Source: JAJPKK01 sp963802745 (GTDB taxonomy: Bacteria; Pseudomonadota; Alphaproteobacteria; Rhizobiales; Xanthobacteraceae). From it: a DNA stretch of 64,000 nt. Position 1 is the first letter of the stretch; each line of letters opens with the position of its first letter. Shown piece by piece: positions 28,293 through 37,148 of the stretch. Below the pieces are notes generated by a model, which was not told the origin of the DNA, made no database searches, and saw only the letters and a program-made list of their open reading frames with translations. The stretch spans positions 45,143 through 109,142 of the forward strand of contig CAWDKL010000052.1 of the NCBI GenBank assembly GCA_963802745.1. The letters run 5' to 3'. The translations under genes and the position numbers were made by a program.

Positions 28293-31200
28293 TCATTCCG
28301 CCGCTACACTATGGATGGCTTCAGTCGCAGTCGAATCGACGGTCTTCTTGCCTTGTAACCAAGCCTGAAGGCGAGCCAGGTAGAGGTAGACGACGGGGGT
28401 CGTGTAAAGCGTGAGCACCTGGCTCAGCGCGAGGCCGCCCACCATCGAATACCCGAGCGGCCGCCGCAACTCGCTACCGGTCCCGTGGCCGAACATCATC
28501 GGCAGGCCCGCGAGCAGCGCCGCGGCCGTGGTCATCAGAATTGGCCGAAATCGCAGCAGACACGCTTCACGGATCGCGGCGATCGGCGGCATGTTGCGCT
28601 CGCGCTCCGCCACGATGGCGAAGTCAACCAGCATGATGCCGTTCTTCTTGACGATGCCGATCAAGAGGATGATCCCGATGATGCCGATCACCGACAGATC
28701 CATGTGCCCCAGGTTCAAGGCGAGTAGCGCACCGACGCCGGCGGACGGCAGCGTCGACAGAATCGTCAGCGGATGGATGAAGCTCTCATAGAGCATGCCG
28801 AGAATGATGTAGACGACGACGAGCGCGGCGGCGATGAGCGCCGGTTCGCTCGACAATGAAGCCTGGAACGCCTGGGCGTTACCCTGGAACGTGCCGATGA
28901 TCGCGTTCGGCATGCCGATTTCGCGGGAAGCCTTATTGATGGCTTCGACCGCCTCGCCGAGCGCCACGCCGGCCCGCAGGTTGAAAGTCAGCGTTGCGGC
29001 CGGGAACTGCCCTTGATGATTGATCGCCAACGGCCCAGTCTTGTAAGAGTCGATGTCAACCAACGCCGACAACGGAACCGCGGCGCCGGTGAGCGGCGAC
29101 TTGACGTAGATATGATCGAGCGAATCAAGCGTGAGAAGCATGTCAGGGAGGAGTTCAAGAATGATCCAATAGGTGTTGAGCTGGGTGAAATACTGTGTGA
29201 CCTGCCGCTGGCCAAAGGCGTCGTTCAAGGTATCGTCGATCGCCTGGGGGGATATTCCAAACCGTGAGGCCTGGTCGCGATTGATCGTAACCTTGAGCTG
29301 CGGGGCGTTGGACAAGAGATCCGTCGAAACGTCCACAATTTCGGGCACGGTCTTCATCTTGTCGAGCATTTTGCCCGACCATTCGGTTAGTTCTTGGATA
29401 TTTGGGTCTTGCAGCGTGTACTGAAACGCGGCGCGCGCGATACGGCCGCCGACCGTAATGTCTTGGGCCGGTTGGAGATAGGCCGTTATACCCGTCACCT
29501 TCGCAAGCTGCGGACGCAGCCGATCGATGACCTGCGAGGCGTCGAGATCGCGCTGCTCGCGCGGCTTCAGTACGATATTCAAGCTTCCAGTGTTTGCGGT
29601 GCGGCCGAAATTGGAGCCGACCGACGATGCCATCTGTTCGACGGCCGGGTCATTGAGGATGATCCGGTCGATCTCGGCTTGCCGAAGCATCATATCCCGC
29701 GGCGAAATATCCTGGGCTGCCTCCGAGATGCCGCTGATTAGGCCGATATCTTGGATGGGGAAGAAACCCTTTGGGATAGAGTAGAGCATGGCGCCGGTCA
29801 GCGCCATGGTGGCGAAGAATACGAGCAGCGTAATTGCCTGGTGGCGCAGCACGACATCGAGTGTTTGCCGATAGAATGACAGCAACATCTCGAACCCGTT
29901 CTCGATGAAGCGATAGATGCGACCGTGGTGATGCGATTGCGGCCGCATGAAACGGGCGCACAGCATCGGGGCGAGCGTCAGCGACACCAGCGCCGAAACC
30001 GCGATCGAGGCGGTAACCGTCAGAGCGAATTCCCGAAATAGCCGCCCGATGATGCCGCCCATCAGCAGCAGCGGGATGAAAACGGCGATCAGCGAGAAGC
30101 TGATCGATAGCACCGTGAAGCCGATCTCGCTGGACCCGCTGAGCGCGGCCTCCAACGGAGACTTGCCGTCCTCGATGTGGCGATGAATGTTCTCCACCAC
30201 CACGATAGCGTCGTCAACGACGAAGCCGACCGAGATGGTGAGCGCCATCAGGGAAAGGTTGTCGAGGCTGAAATTGAGTAGATACATGCAAGCGAACGAT
30301 CCGAGCAACGCCAGCGGCACCGTCACACTCGGAATGAGCGTCGCCCAGAAATTGCGCAGGAACAGCAATATGACCAGCACCACCAGCACGATGGTCAGCA
30401 ACAAGGTGAACTCAACGTCCTCCACCGACGCCCGAATCGTAACGGTGCGATCTTGCAGGATCGAGACGTTGATGGAAGGCGGAATATTCTTGATCAGCCG
30501 CGGCAACTGCGCCTTGATCTCGTCAACCGTCGCGATGACGTTGGCGCCTGGCTGTTTGTAGACAACAAGCATGATACCTGGCTTGCCGTTTTGGTACGAT
30601 AGCAGGGTGTTGTCCGTCGGCCCGGCAACGGCTTGCCCGACATCGCGAACCCTGATCGGACCGCCATTGCGATAGGCCAGGATGACGTCGTCGAACGGCG
30701 CCGGGTCGATGATCTGATCGTTGGCGGCGATGGTGAAGCTGGTCATGTCCGTGTTGATCGTACCTTTCGCGGCGATCGTGGTCGTGCTGACGAGGACGGA
30801 ACGCACATCCTCCAGGGTCAGGCCGCTGGAGGCGAGCTTGGCGGGATCGACCTGGATGCGGATCGCGGGATGCTGCTCGCCAAAGATGATGACCTGTGCG
30901 ACGCCGTGCACCTGGGAGATCTGCTGCGCCATGAAATTGTTGACGAAGTCATCGACCGTGATAAGCGGCAGGGTGTCGGATTGCGCAGACAGAATCAGGA
31001 TTGGGGAATCGGCCGGATTGACCTTCTTGTAGCTCGGCGGGATCGACATTTGCTGCGGCAGCGTCCTGCCGGCCACCGTGATCGCCGCTTGAACGTCCTG
31101 GCCGGCGGAATCGATGTTGCGGTTGAGATCGAACTGGATCGTAATCGAGGTCGAATTGAGCGCGCTCACCGAGGTCAGTTGGGTGACGCCCGGAATCTGG

Positions 31201-31415
31201 CCGAATTGACGTTCCAGCGGGGCCGCCACCGATGCCGCCATGGTCTCCGCGCTGGCGCCTTGCAGTGTGGCATTCACCGATATGGTCGGGAAGTCAACCT
31301 GCGGCAGCGGCGCGACCGGCAAAAGCGGCAGAGCCACCAGTCCGACAAATCCGATTGCCGCCATCAACAGCAACGTCGCGATTGGGCGGCGGATATACGG
31401 CTCTGATATGTTCAT
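28293..31415 (-). CDS. RND efflux pump inner-membrane protein, MdtB/MdtC-like
   Basis: 1,040 residues with the twelve-helix RND layout. It starts MNISEPYIRRPIATLLLMAA, followed by PVAPLPQVDFPTISV. The fourth helix carries paired aspartates (SVGFVVDDAIVVVENIHRHI) needed for proton coupling. The second half repeats with AIVAERERNMPPIAAIREA and RPILMTTAAALLAGLPMM. The sequence style (no frameshift over 3.1 kb) is that of MdtB/MdtC-type drug exporters. No adaptor (MFP) or outer-membrane gene is next to it, so those partners must be encoded elsewhere. Confidence 0.93.
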   Translation of the reverse strand: MNISEPYIRRPIATLLLMAAIGFVGLVALPLLPVAPLPQVDFPTISVNATLQGASAETMAASVAAPLERQFGQIPGVTQLTSVSALNSTSITIQFDLNRNIDSAGQDVQAAITVAGRTLPQQMSIPPSYKKVNPADSPILILSAQSDTLPLITVDDFVNNFMAQQISQVHGVAQVIIFGEQHPAIRIQVDPAKLASSGLTLEDVRSVLVSTTTIAAKGTINTDMTSFTIAANDQIIDPAPFDDVILAYRNGGPIRVRDVGQAVAGPTDNTLLSYQNGKPGIMLVVYKQPGANVIATVDEIKAQLPRLIKNIPPSINVSILQDRTVTIRASVEDVEFTLLLTIVLVVLVILLFLRNFWATLIPSVTVPLALLGSFACMYLLNFSLDNLSLMALTISVGFVVDDAIVVVENIHRHIEDGKSPLEAALSGSSEIGFTVLSISFSLIAVFIPLLLMGGIIGRLFREFALTVTASIAVSALVSLTLAPMLCARFMRPQSHHHGRIYRFIENGFEMLLSFYRQTLDVVLRHQAITLLVFFATMALTGAMLYSIPKGFFPIQDIGLISGISEAAQDISPRDMMLRQAEIDRIILNDPAVEQMASSVGSNFGRTANTGSLNIVLKPREQRDLDASQVIDRLRPQLAKVTGITAYLQPAQDITVGGRIARAAFQYTLQDPNIQELTEWSGKMLDKMKTVPEIVDVSTDLLSNAPQLKVTINRDQASRFGISPQAIDDTLNDAFGQRQVTQYFTQLNTYWIILELLPDMLLTLDSLDHIYVKSPLTGAAVPLSALVDIDSYKTGPLAINHQGQFPAATLTFNLRAGVALGEAVEAINKASREIGMPNAIIGTFQGNAQAFQASLSSEPALIAAALVVVYIILGMLYESFIHPLTILSTLPSAGVGALLALNLGHMDLSVIGIIGIILLIGIVKKNGIMLVDFAIVAERERNMPPIAAIREACLLRFRPILMTTAAALLAGLPMMFGHGTGSELRRPLGYSMVGGLALSQVLTLYTTPVVYLYLARLQAWLQGKKTVDSTATEAIHSVAAE

Positions 31416-31701
31416 CGTGATGGTCCCACCCTACCGACACCGCCCCAGTGCGCGCCAAACCGAACCAACGCGGAACCCCGCTTCTCGTCGCGTCGGCTGA
31501 CAGCCCGTACCACATTTTACATTGCGGTGAAGATTAACATTTTTTAACTTTCTTTTAATTTTACGAAAGCAGCGAACTCCATTAAGGTCATTGTACTTGT
31601 CATGGTACAGTAAATCACTACGACGTTTTTATTGAATGCCGCTCGTTGTTGCGGCCGCATCTTGATTTGTCGGTCGCGCAATATGATAGACGTTACGGGA
31701 A

Positions 31702-31995
31702 GTGATGATGTCGGAACGTCGCCACTTGATCCTTGTTTCGCTTCGGCCGAGCGATGATGATCGTCGCCTCGTTCGGTCTCAGCCTAGGCGCGCCAAAGCC
31801 GACGCGCCGGCCCAGGGGCGCGTACGAAGGGACGACCGAGGCTCGAATATTTTATTGTTCGAGAGTTTTTCCGCGTATGAGCGTGAAGGCCGAGACGACG
31901 ATTACCGGCATCGCATGGTCGCCAATTTCATCGCTTTCGTCGTGACGATGGCGTTGATTGCCGGTGGCGTATGGCTGGCGGCTAATATCGTATGA
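31702..31995 (+). CDS. Small protein with C-terminal membrane helix, weakly supported
   Basis: 97 residues. The N-terminal two-thirds is basic and arginine-rich (unusual). The last 26 residues (MVANFIAFVVTMALIAGGVW and on) form one membrane helix. A shorter product starting at this methionine is possible but lacks an obvious ribosome site. GGGAAG lies before ATG 31702. No family recognised. Confidence 0.35.
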   Translation: MMMSERRHLILVSLRPSDDDRRLVRSQPRRAKADAPAQGRVRRDDRGSNILLFESFSAYEREGRDDDYRHRMVANFIAFVVTMALIAGGVWLAANIV

Positions 31996-32619
31996 CGACC
32001 GCGCCGCTTGGTGCGCCGTCGATTGTGGCACCTAAATGGTATGCTTGTTGCGGTCAACTCGGGGCATTGCACCGATATCGACCGACACAACGGTGTCGCC
32101 GGCACGGCAGTGGATCATTTTCCGGATCCGGCGGTTTTTTCAGGCCAACCTGCGCGCGAGGTGCCCCTGCCGCGAACGACACTAGAACGGCCGCAAGAAA
32201 GACGTGGATGCCCGCGACAAGCGCGGGCATGACGCCGAGAGTGTGATTCGACCTGATCGAAATCCGGTCCAATGTACCGTTAACGGCTGCGTATAGTGTT
32301 CCATACAGTTGTCATCAGTTCGCGCGCCGCGCGAGCCGACGATTATCGATGCCCCATAGTTGCGCTGCCGGCGCGGGGAACGACTGGCGCCGACGGCGGT
32401 TGCTGTACGAAAGTGGAGATCGATATGAACAAACGTTCTTGCCTCCCCGCTGCCGCTCGCTCCAAGCGATGCGGCCGATCTCTCGGCGCCGCATTGCACA
32501 GCCACGGCTCCGGCCTGGGCGCCGCATCCACGAACGAGCGCGAAATCGAGCCGAGGCATTGGCAAATCCGCCGGCAGAAGCATCGCCTCCTGACGGCGGG
32601 GCAGCATTCGTCGCCTCGC
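31996..32619. other. Intergenic region with one palindromic repeat
   Basis: About 620 bases without a convincing gene. The only clear structure is the GC-rich palindrome at 32208-32230. Open frames are arginine/proline rich and unlike the neighbours. Confidence 0.45.
32208..32230. repeat. Short palindrome, dispersed-repeat type
   Basis: ATGCCCGCG at 32208-32216 pairs with CGCGGGCAT at 32222-32230 around ACAAG. GATGCCCGCG-type palindromes flanked by ACG are, from general knowledge, frequent intergenic repeats in Bradyrhizobium relatives. Confidence 0.6.
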
Positions 32620-33051
32620 ATGCAGGCAACGTTGGCACACTGCAAAATGTTTGCTCTGCAACTCCTGTCGATCATGGTCATATCCCTATGCGTATCAGGC
32701 TGTGGCCAGGACTCCAAGGGGCCCAAGGGTGACACGGGGGCGCCGGGGCCACCCGGCCCAATGGGTGAGACCGGCCCCCAAGGCCCAGCCGGTCCGCTCG
32801 GGCCTCCAGGGCCAACGGGCCCGGCCGGTCCGCCGGGGCCGGCTTCGCAGACCCGCGTTCTTCGCGTGAACTGCGCATTACAGGCGTGTCAGGTCCAATG
32901 CGACTTGGAGGAGGTAATGGTGACGGCGTATTGCGGCTCCGGCAGAAAACCTGCCATTTTTCTGACCGAAAGGTCGGCATCGTGCGGTGTGGTCCCGAGC
33001 ACGGCGGATAGCCCGCTCGTAGCCGTTTGCGTGAGGTCTCAAGGGCAATAG
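32620..33051 (+). CDS. Collagen-like lipoprotein
   Basis: About 143 residues from ATG 32620 (ATG 32647 is the better lipoprotein start). A hydrophobic signal (MFALQLLSIMVISLCVSGC) ends in the lipobox VSGC. Then follow about fifteen Gly-X-Y triplets (GPKGDTGAPGPPGPMGETG and on), and a Cys-rich C-terminal part (VNCALQACQVQCDLEEV). Known for the family: bacterial collagen-like stretches form triple helices on the cell surface. Here the triple helix would be tethered to a membrane by the lipid anchor. The tail's five or more cysteines suggest disulfides. The ligand is unknown. Confidence 0.7.
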   Translation: MQATLAHCKMFALQLLSIMVISLCVSGCGQDSKGPKGDTGAPGPPGPMGETGPQGPAGPLGPPGPTGPAGPPGPASQTRVLRVNCALQACQVQCDLEEVMVTAYCGSGRKPAIFLTERSASCGVVPSTADSPLVAVCVRSQGQ

Positions 33052-33453
33052 CACGAGCGGACGCCGCGCTTGACCGATACAGCGTCATGACAATTCCGGT
33101 AGAAGCACGGTGCGTATCACCAATTGTGGCAAAGAATGGTCCGCGATTACGTGGAATAGCCGCAGCGATTACAGGATTGCGCAAAATCAGAGCATGGAAG
33201 GTTCGCAAATGTCAGACCGCTCAAATCCGCGAGCGGTCCTATAGACAATCAATCTACCTCCATGGTTTTAAGCTAGCCTGAGAATAAGGCGGTGGCAAAG
33301 CCTCGTTCGATCACCGTGGTCGGAACGGCGCATTTAAGTGTCTTGAGAACAATTAACAACATTTCATGTGAAATGATTGCGTTTAGGCGTAATATGTCAT
33401 TGCGTTGATAGCCTGCGGATCACCGCGAGATGATCTGAATCGGAGGCAATGGC
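33052..33453. other. Intergenic region with a hairpin
   Basis: About 400 bases with no supported gene. A perfect eight-base stem (GACCGCTC at 33215-33222 with GAGCGGTC at 33231-33238) lies here and may end transcription of the collagen-like gene. The stretch 33330-33415 is AT-rich and may hold the promoter of the DUF1800 operon. Confidence 0.5.
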
Positions 33454-34920
33454 ATGGTGGCAGATCCCAAATCGGAAGCGGTATTGGCCTTGCATCGGTT
33501 CGGTTTCGGTCCGCGCGGCGGTTCGATGGCGGCCATCACCGCCGATCCGCGCGGCGCGCTGCTCGCGGAAATCGAGCGGCCGGGGGCCGCAACGGTGGCT
33601 GCAGGCGATCTGCCCGGCAGCGGCGATGCGGCGCGCGCCGCTTTCGAACTCCGCGAGGCGCGCCGGACGGCACGGCTGGCCGCACGCGCCGGCAGCGATC
33701 CCGCTGGGGGCACGGGCCAGGCGGCATCGGGTGCGCAGGCAAACCGGCCTGCCCAAACGCCCCGAACGCCCGCAACAACGGTTGGGCAGAATGTTTCCGG
33801 ACCCAATGCCAATCCGGCCGCAGCGGCTCTGCAGCGGAATAATCGCGACGAAGCGAAGGTGCGCATCGCGGCGGCGCTCAATGCCGAGATCGGCTTTGCC
33901 GAGCGGCTGACCTGGTTCTGGTCCAACCATTTCTGCGTCTCCGTCGCCAAGAATGGCGTCCGTCCGCTCGCCGGCGCTTATGAACGGGAGGCCATCAGAC
34001 CCCATGTGTTCGGCCGTTTCGCCGATTTGCTGCTGGCGGCGGAAACCCATCCGGCGATGCTGATCTATCTCGACAATGCGCGTTCGTTCGGGCCGAACTC
34101 GCAAGCCGGGTTAAACCGCGGCAAAGGCTTGAACGAAAATCTTGCCCGCGAAATTCTCGAATTGCACACCTTGGGCGTCCGCTCCGTGTACACGCAGGAC
34201 GACGTGACGCAATTCGCCAAGATCATCACCGGCTGGACGGTGGTTCCCCCGCGCCAGGACCACGGCGGCGAGTTCACGTTCAATCCGCGAATGCACGAGC
34301 CGGGAACGCAGAAGATCATCGGCAGGACGTTCCGGGACGGGGACTTCGGCCAGGGCCGCGACGTGCTCGCCATGCTGGCACGCCATCCCGCAACCGCAAC
34401 GCACATCGCGACCAAGTTGGTGCGGCATTTCGTGAGCGATCAACCGATTCCGGCGCTCACCGACAAACTCGCCAAACGCTTCGTTGCCACCGATGGCGAT
34501 CTCAAGGAGGTGGCAAAAACGCTCGTTACCGCCCCGGAGTCCTGGAGCATCGCCGACCGCAAGCTCAAGCGGCCCGGCGAATGGATCGTGAGCGCCTTGC
34601 GCGCGGCCGGTGCCACGTCGCCGGACATCGGGCAGATACTGCAGGCGCAGAACCTGCTCGGCGAACCGCTGTGGCGGCCGGCCGCCCCGAATGGATTTCC
34701 CGATGCTGACGCAGCCTGGATCGATGGACTCCCGCAACGGCTCGATGTGGCCAATCAATTGGCGCGGCAGGTCGCCGGCACGACCGATCCCGAACAGGCG
34801 GTCGAATTGGCACTGGGGCCGCTCGCCTCGCCGGAAACCCGAACTGCGATCCGTCGCGCCGAAAGCCGGCCGCAGGCTTTGACGCTCCTGTTCATGGCCC
34901 CCGAATTTCAGCGGAGATGA
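33454..34920 (+). CDS. DUF1800 family protein
   Basis: 488 residues. Family blocks: ALHRFGFGPR near the N-terminus, RLTWFWSNHFCVSV, NENLAREILELHTLGVRSVY (about residues 226-245) with the downstream YTQDDVTQFAKIITGW, and PESWSIADRKLKRPGEWIVS. A proline/alanine-rich linker (about residues 85-125) separates the first helix bundle. No signal peptide is obvious. The function of DUF1800 is unknown. It is nearly always followed by a DUF1501 gene, as here, with overlapping ATGA. The pair is presumed to act together, possibly at the envelope. Confidence 0.9.
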   Translation: MVADPKSEAVLALHRFGFGPRGGSMAAITADPRGALLAEIERPGAATVAAGDLPGSGDAARAAFELREARRTARLAARAGSDPAGGTGQAASGAQANRPAQTPRTPATTVGQNVSGPNANPAAAALQRNNRDEAKVRIAAALNAEIGFAERLTWFWSNHFCVSVAKNGVRPLAGAYEREAIRPHVFGRFADLLLAAETHPAMLIYLDNARSFGPNSQAGLNRGKGLNENLAREILELHTLGVRSVYTQDDVTQFAKIITGWTVVPPRQDHGGEFTFNPRMHEPGTQKIIGRTFRDGDFGQGRDVLAMLARHPATATHIATKLVRHFVSDQPIPALTDKLAKRFVATDGDLKEVAKTLVTAPESWSIADRKLKRPGEWIVSALRAAGATSPDIGQILQAQNLLGEPLWRPAAPNGFPDADAAWIDGLPQRLDVANQLARQVAGTTDPEQAVELALGPLASPETRTAIRRAESRPQALTLLFMAPEFQRR

Positions 34921-36173
34921 CGATGCACACCCTCCACAGGTCTACGCGCCGCGAGCTGCTGTTGGCGTCCGGCGTGCTGTTTGCTTGGGCCTATCTGCCC
35001 AAAGCGGCACGTGCCGAAGGCCGTGATCCGCGCTTCCTGGTGGTCGTTCTGCGCGGCGCGCTCGACGGATTGGCCGCGGTGGCGCCGGTCGGCGACCCGG
35101 ACTGGGTGGCGTTGCGCGGCGACAATGGTCTGCGCCGCGACGGACCGACGCCCGGACTCCCGCTCAATGATTTTTTTGCGCTCAACCCGGCGATGCCCAA
35201 TCTTCACCGGCTCTATCGCGCCGGGGAGGCCAGTATTATCCATGCGGTCGCCACGCCCTACCGGGAGCGTTCGCATTTCGACGGCCAGGATGTGCTCGAA
35301 AGCGGCCTGGCGGCGCCGGGTGCCGCCAACTCCGGCTGGCTCAATCGCGCGCTTGCCGCGACCGAACCCGGCGCGCGGGTCGAGCGCGGTGACGGCGTTC
35401 GCAAAGCCTTCGCGGTCGGTCCGATCGCGCCATTGGTGGTGCGCGGCCGGGCGCCGGTGCTGTCGTGGACGCCGCCGCGCCTGGAGCCCGCGACCGACGA
35501 TACCTTGATGCGGGTGCTTGAGCTCTACCGGCACACGGATGTGCCGATGGCCCGCGCGCTCGAGGAACGCATAGGCCTCGCGGCTATCGCGAATGCCGGC
35601 GGCACCAACTCCATGGCGAAGAATGCCCCGGCGGCCGGGCCCGCGCAGGTGCGCGCCTATTTCGCCGAATCGGCGGGGAGCGCCGCCAAATTCATGGCGA
35701 GACCGGACGGGCCGCGTGTCGGCGCCTTGGCCTTCGACGGCTGGGATACCCACGCCAACGAAGGCGCGGGGAACGGCCGGCTTGCGGCCCTCCTGGGTGC
35801 GCTCGACGGGGCTATTGCGGCGATCGAAACCGGCATGGGGCCGGCATGGCGCGATACCGTCGTCGCCGTGGTGACGGAATTCGGGCGCACCGCCCGCATC
35901 AACGGCAGCGACGGCACCGACCACGGGACCGGCACGATTGCGCTGCTGGTCGGCGGCGGCGTCAAGGGCGGCCGCGTCATCGCCGATTGGCCCGGGCTCA
36001 AGGAAGCGGATCTCTACCAGAAACGCGACCTCAAGCCGACCACCGATCTGCATGCCGTGCTCAAGGGCGTGCTGCGCGACCATCTTCGCGTCCCGGATAC
36101 CGCGCTGGCCGCGAAGGTGTTTCCAGATAGCAGCAGCGTGAAGGCAATGCCGGGATTGGTTGTAGCGACGTGA
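34917..36173 (+). CDS. DUF1501 family protein, Tat-type signal
   Basis: 418 residues beginning MHTLHRSTRRELLLASGVLF, a twin-arginine-like signal (TRRELLLASG). The alkaline-phosphatase-like DUF1501 body shows LVVVLRGALDGLAAV, HFDGQDVLESG, FDGWDTHANEG and VTEFGRTARINGSDGTDHGT, where His/Asp residues could bind metal. Known from family: predicted metal-dependent hydrolase of the sulfatase/phosphatase fold, substrate unknown. ATG overlaps the DUF1800 stop, so one transcript makes both proteins. Confidence 0.9.
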   Translation: MTMHTLHRSTRRELLLASGVLFAWAYLPKAARAEGRDPRFLVVVLRGALDGLAAVAPVGDPDWVALRGDNGLRRDGPTPGLPLNDFFALNPAMPNLHRLYRAGEASIIHAVATPYRERSHFDGQDVLESGLAAPGAANSGWLNRALAATEPGARVERGDGVRKAFAVGPIAPLVVRGRAPVLSWTPPRLEPATDDTLMRVLELYRHTDVPMARALEERIGLAAIANAGGTNSMAKNAPAAGPAQVRAYFAESAGSAAKFMARPDGPRVGALAFDGWDTHANEGAGNGRLAALLGALDGAIAAIETGMGPAWRDTVVAVVTEFGRTARINGSDGTDHGTGTIALLVGGGVKGGRVIADWPGLKEADLYQKRDLKPTTDLHAVLKGVLRDHLRVPDTALAAKVFPDSSSVKAMPGLVVAT

Positions 36174-36303
36174 GCACGTATCGGCATCACGTGGTGATCA
36201 GCGGATACTTCAACCCGGGGCGGCGGTGAGTTCAGCGCCGTCCTGGAAACTGCGGCCGGGTTTAAATCGGGTTGCCGTACAGCGGCAGCCCGAGAGCAGT
36301 TCA

Positions 36304-36732
36304 TCAGCAGCCCATCGATTTCGTGGTGCAGAACACCGGCTCCGACACCGTAGCCGCGGCGCGCTCGGCAGCCGTTCGATCGGACTGGCGCTTTGCGGCA
36401 TCCTGTCGAGCCTCGCGGTCCTTGCGGAATTCAACCCACTTGCGACGCGCCTCGGGTTCAGTGATCTCGTGGCGCTGCACCGATTGGTCCAGGCTTTCCG
36501 CGTAGGCAACGATGGTGTTGGCGCCCGGTGAGCAGTTGCGGCTTGTCTCGCAGGCGGTCTGCCGGTTGACCTTTCCGCACGTGACCCAATCATGAAACGG
36601 GGTTTGCTCGGGACATGCATCGAAATATTCCCATGCCGAAACGCTCGATGGTGCGGTCAGGCAGCCGGTCAGCGAAACGAGCCACAGTCCGGTCACCATG
36701 AGCAGGGCACACCGGGGCGACCTGGCTATCAT
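36304..36732 (-). CDS. Small cysteine-rich lipoprotein with decayed relatives nearby
   Basis: 142 residues from ATG 36732 (MIARSPRCALLMVTGLWLVS) with lipobox LTGC. After the anchor comes a short Cys-containing region (YFDACPEQTPFHDWVTCGKV, CETSRNCSPG), then a coiled region (EARRKWVEFRKDREARQDAA) and a Cys tail (FCTTKSMGC). I do not know the family. The same 5' DNA and N-terminal coding sequence recurs, decayed, at 47322-47600 on the same strand. The tail recurs at 38478-38530. A duplicated lipoprotein family in which one copy stayed intact is the simplest reading. Confidence 0.6.
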   Translation of the reverse strand: MIARSPRCALLMVTGLWLVSLTGCLTAPSSVSAWEYFDACPEQTPFHDWVTCGKVNRQTACETSRNCSPGANTIVAYAESLDQSVQRHEITEPEARRKWVEFRKDREARQDAAKRQSDRTAAERAAATVSEPVFCTTKSMGC

Positions 36733-37148
36733 CCATGGTCTGTCGCGCCCGTGATCGCTTTCCAACGCACATGGGTGACCGGATGTGCTTGCCAGGTTCA
36801 TTTTGCCGGACTCCAAGGATGGATGCGCGCATGCCGCGCGATGATGCCGTTGTATCGGCACGACACGACGGTAATTTTATCCGCATTCATGCATCAACGC
36901 CACATTAGGAACCGATTACGTCAATCCTGTGATCCGATCCTTGGGGGAGCTCAAAAAGCTATAATAAAATAGCTTCCTGAGAAACACGAAAAACCATTCG
37001 ACACTATAAATGAGTGGGTGTTATACAATAATATTTCGCCGACTTTTTTTATTGACAATTTCGCGAGACGCGCGCCGCGCGGCCCTAAAAAAACCTCGCG
37101 CACTTGATGTAAGTTCCATGATAATCAAGCTCTGTACCCAATGGAAGC
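36733..37148. other. AT-rich divergent intergenic region
   Basis: About 416 bases between divergent genes. 36940-37060 is markedly AT-rich for this genome and contains strings such as TATAATAAAATAG and TTATACAATAATAT. It is a likely promoter zone for the periplasmic binding lipoprotein. The 5' half shares sequence with 47500-47600 (see the lipoprotein family). Confidence 0.5.
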
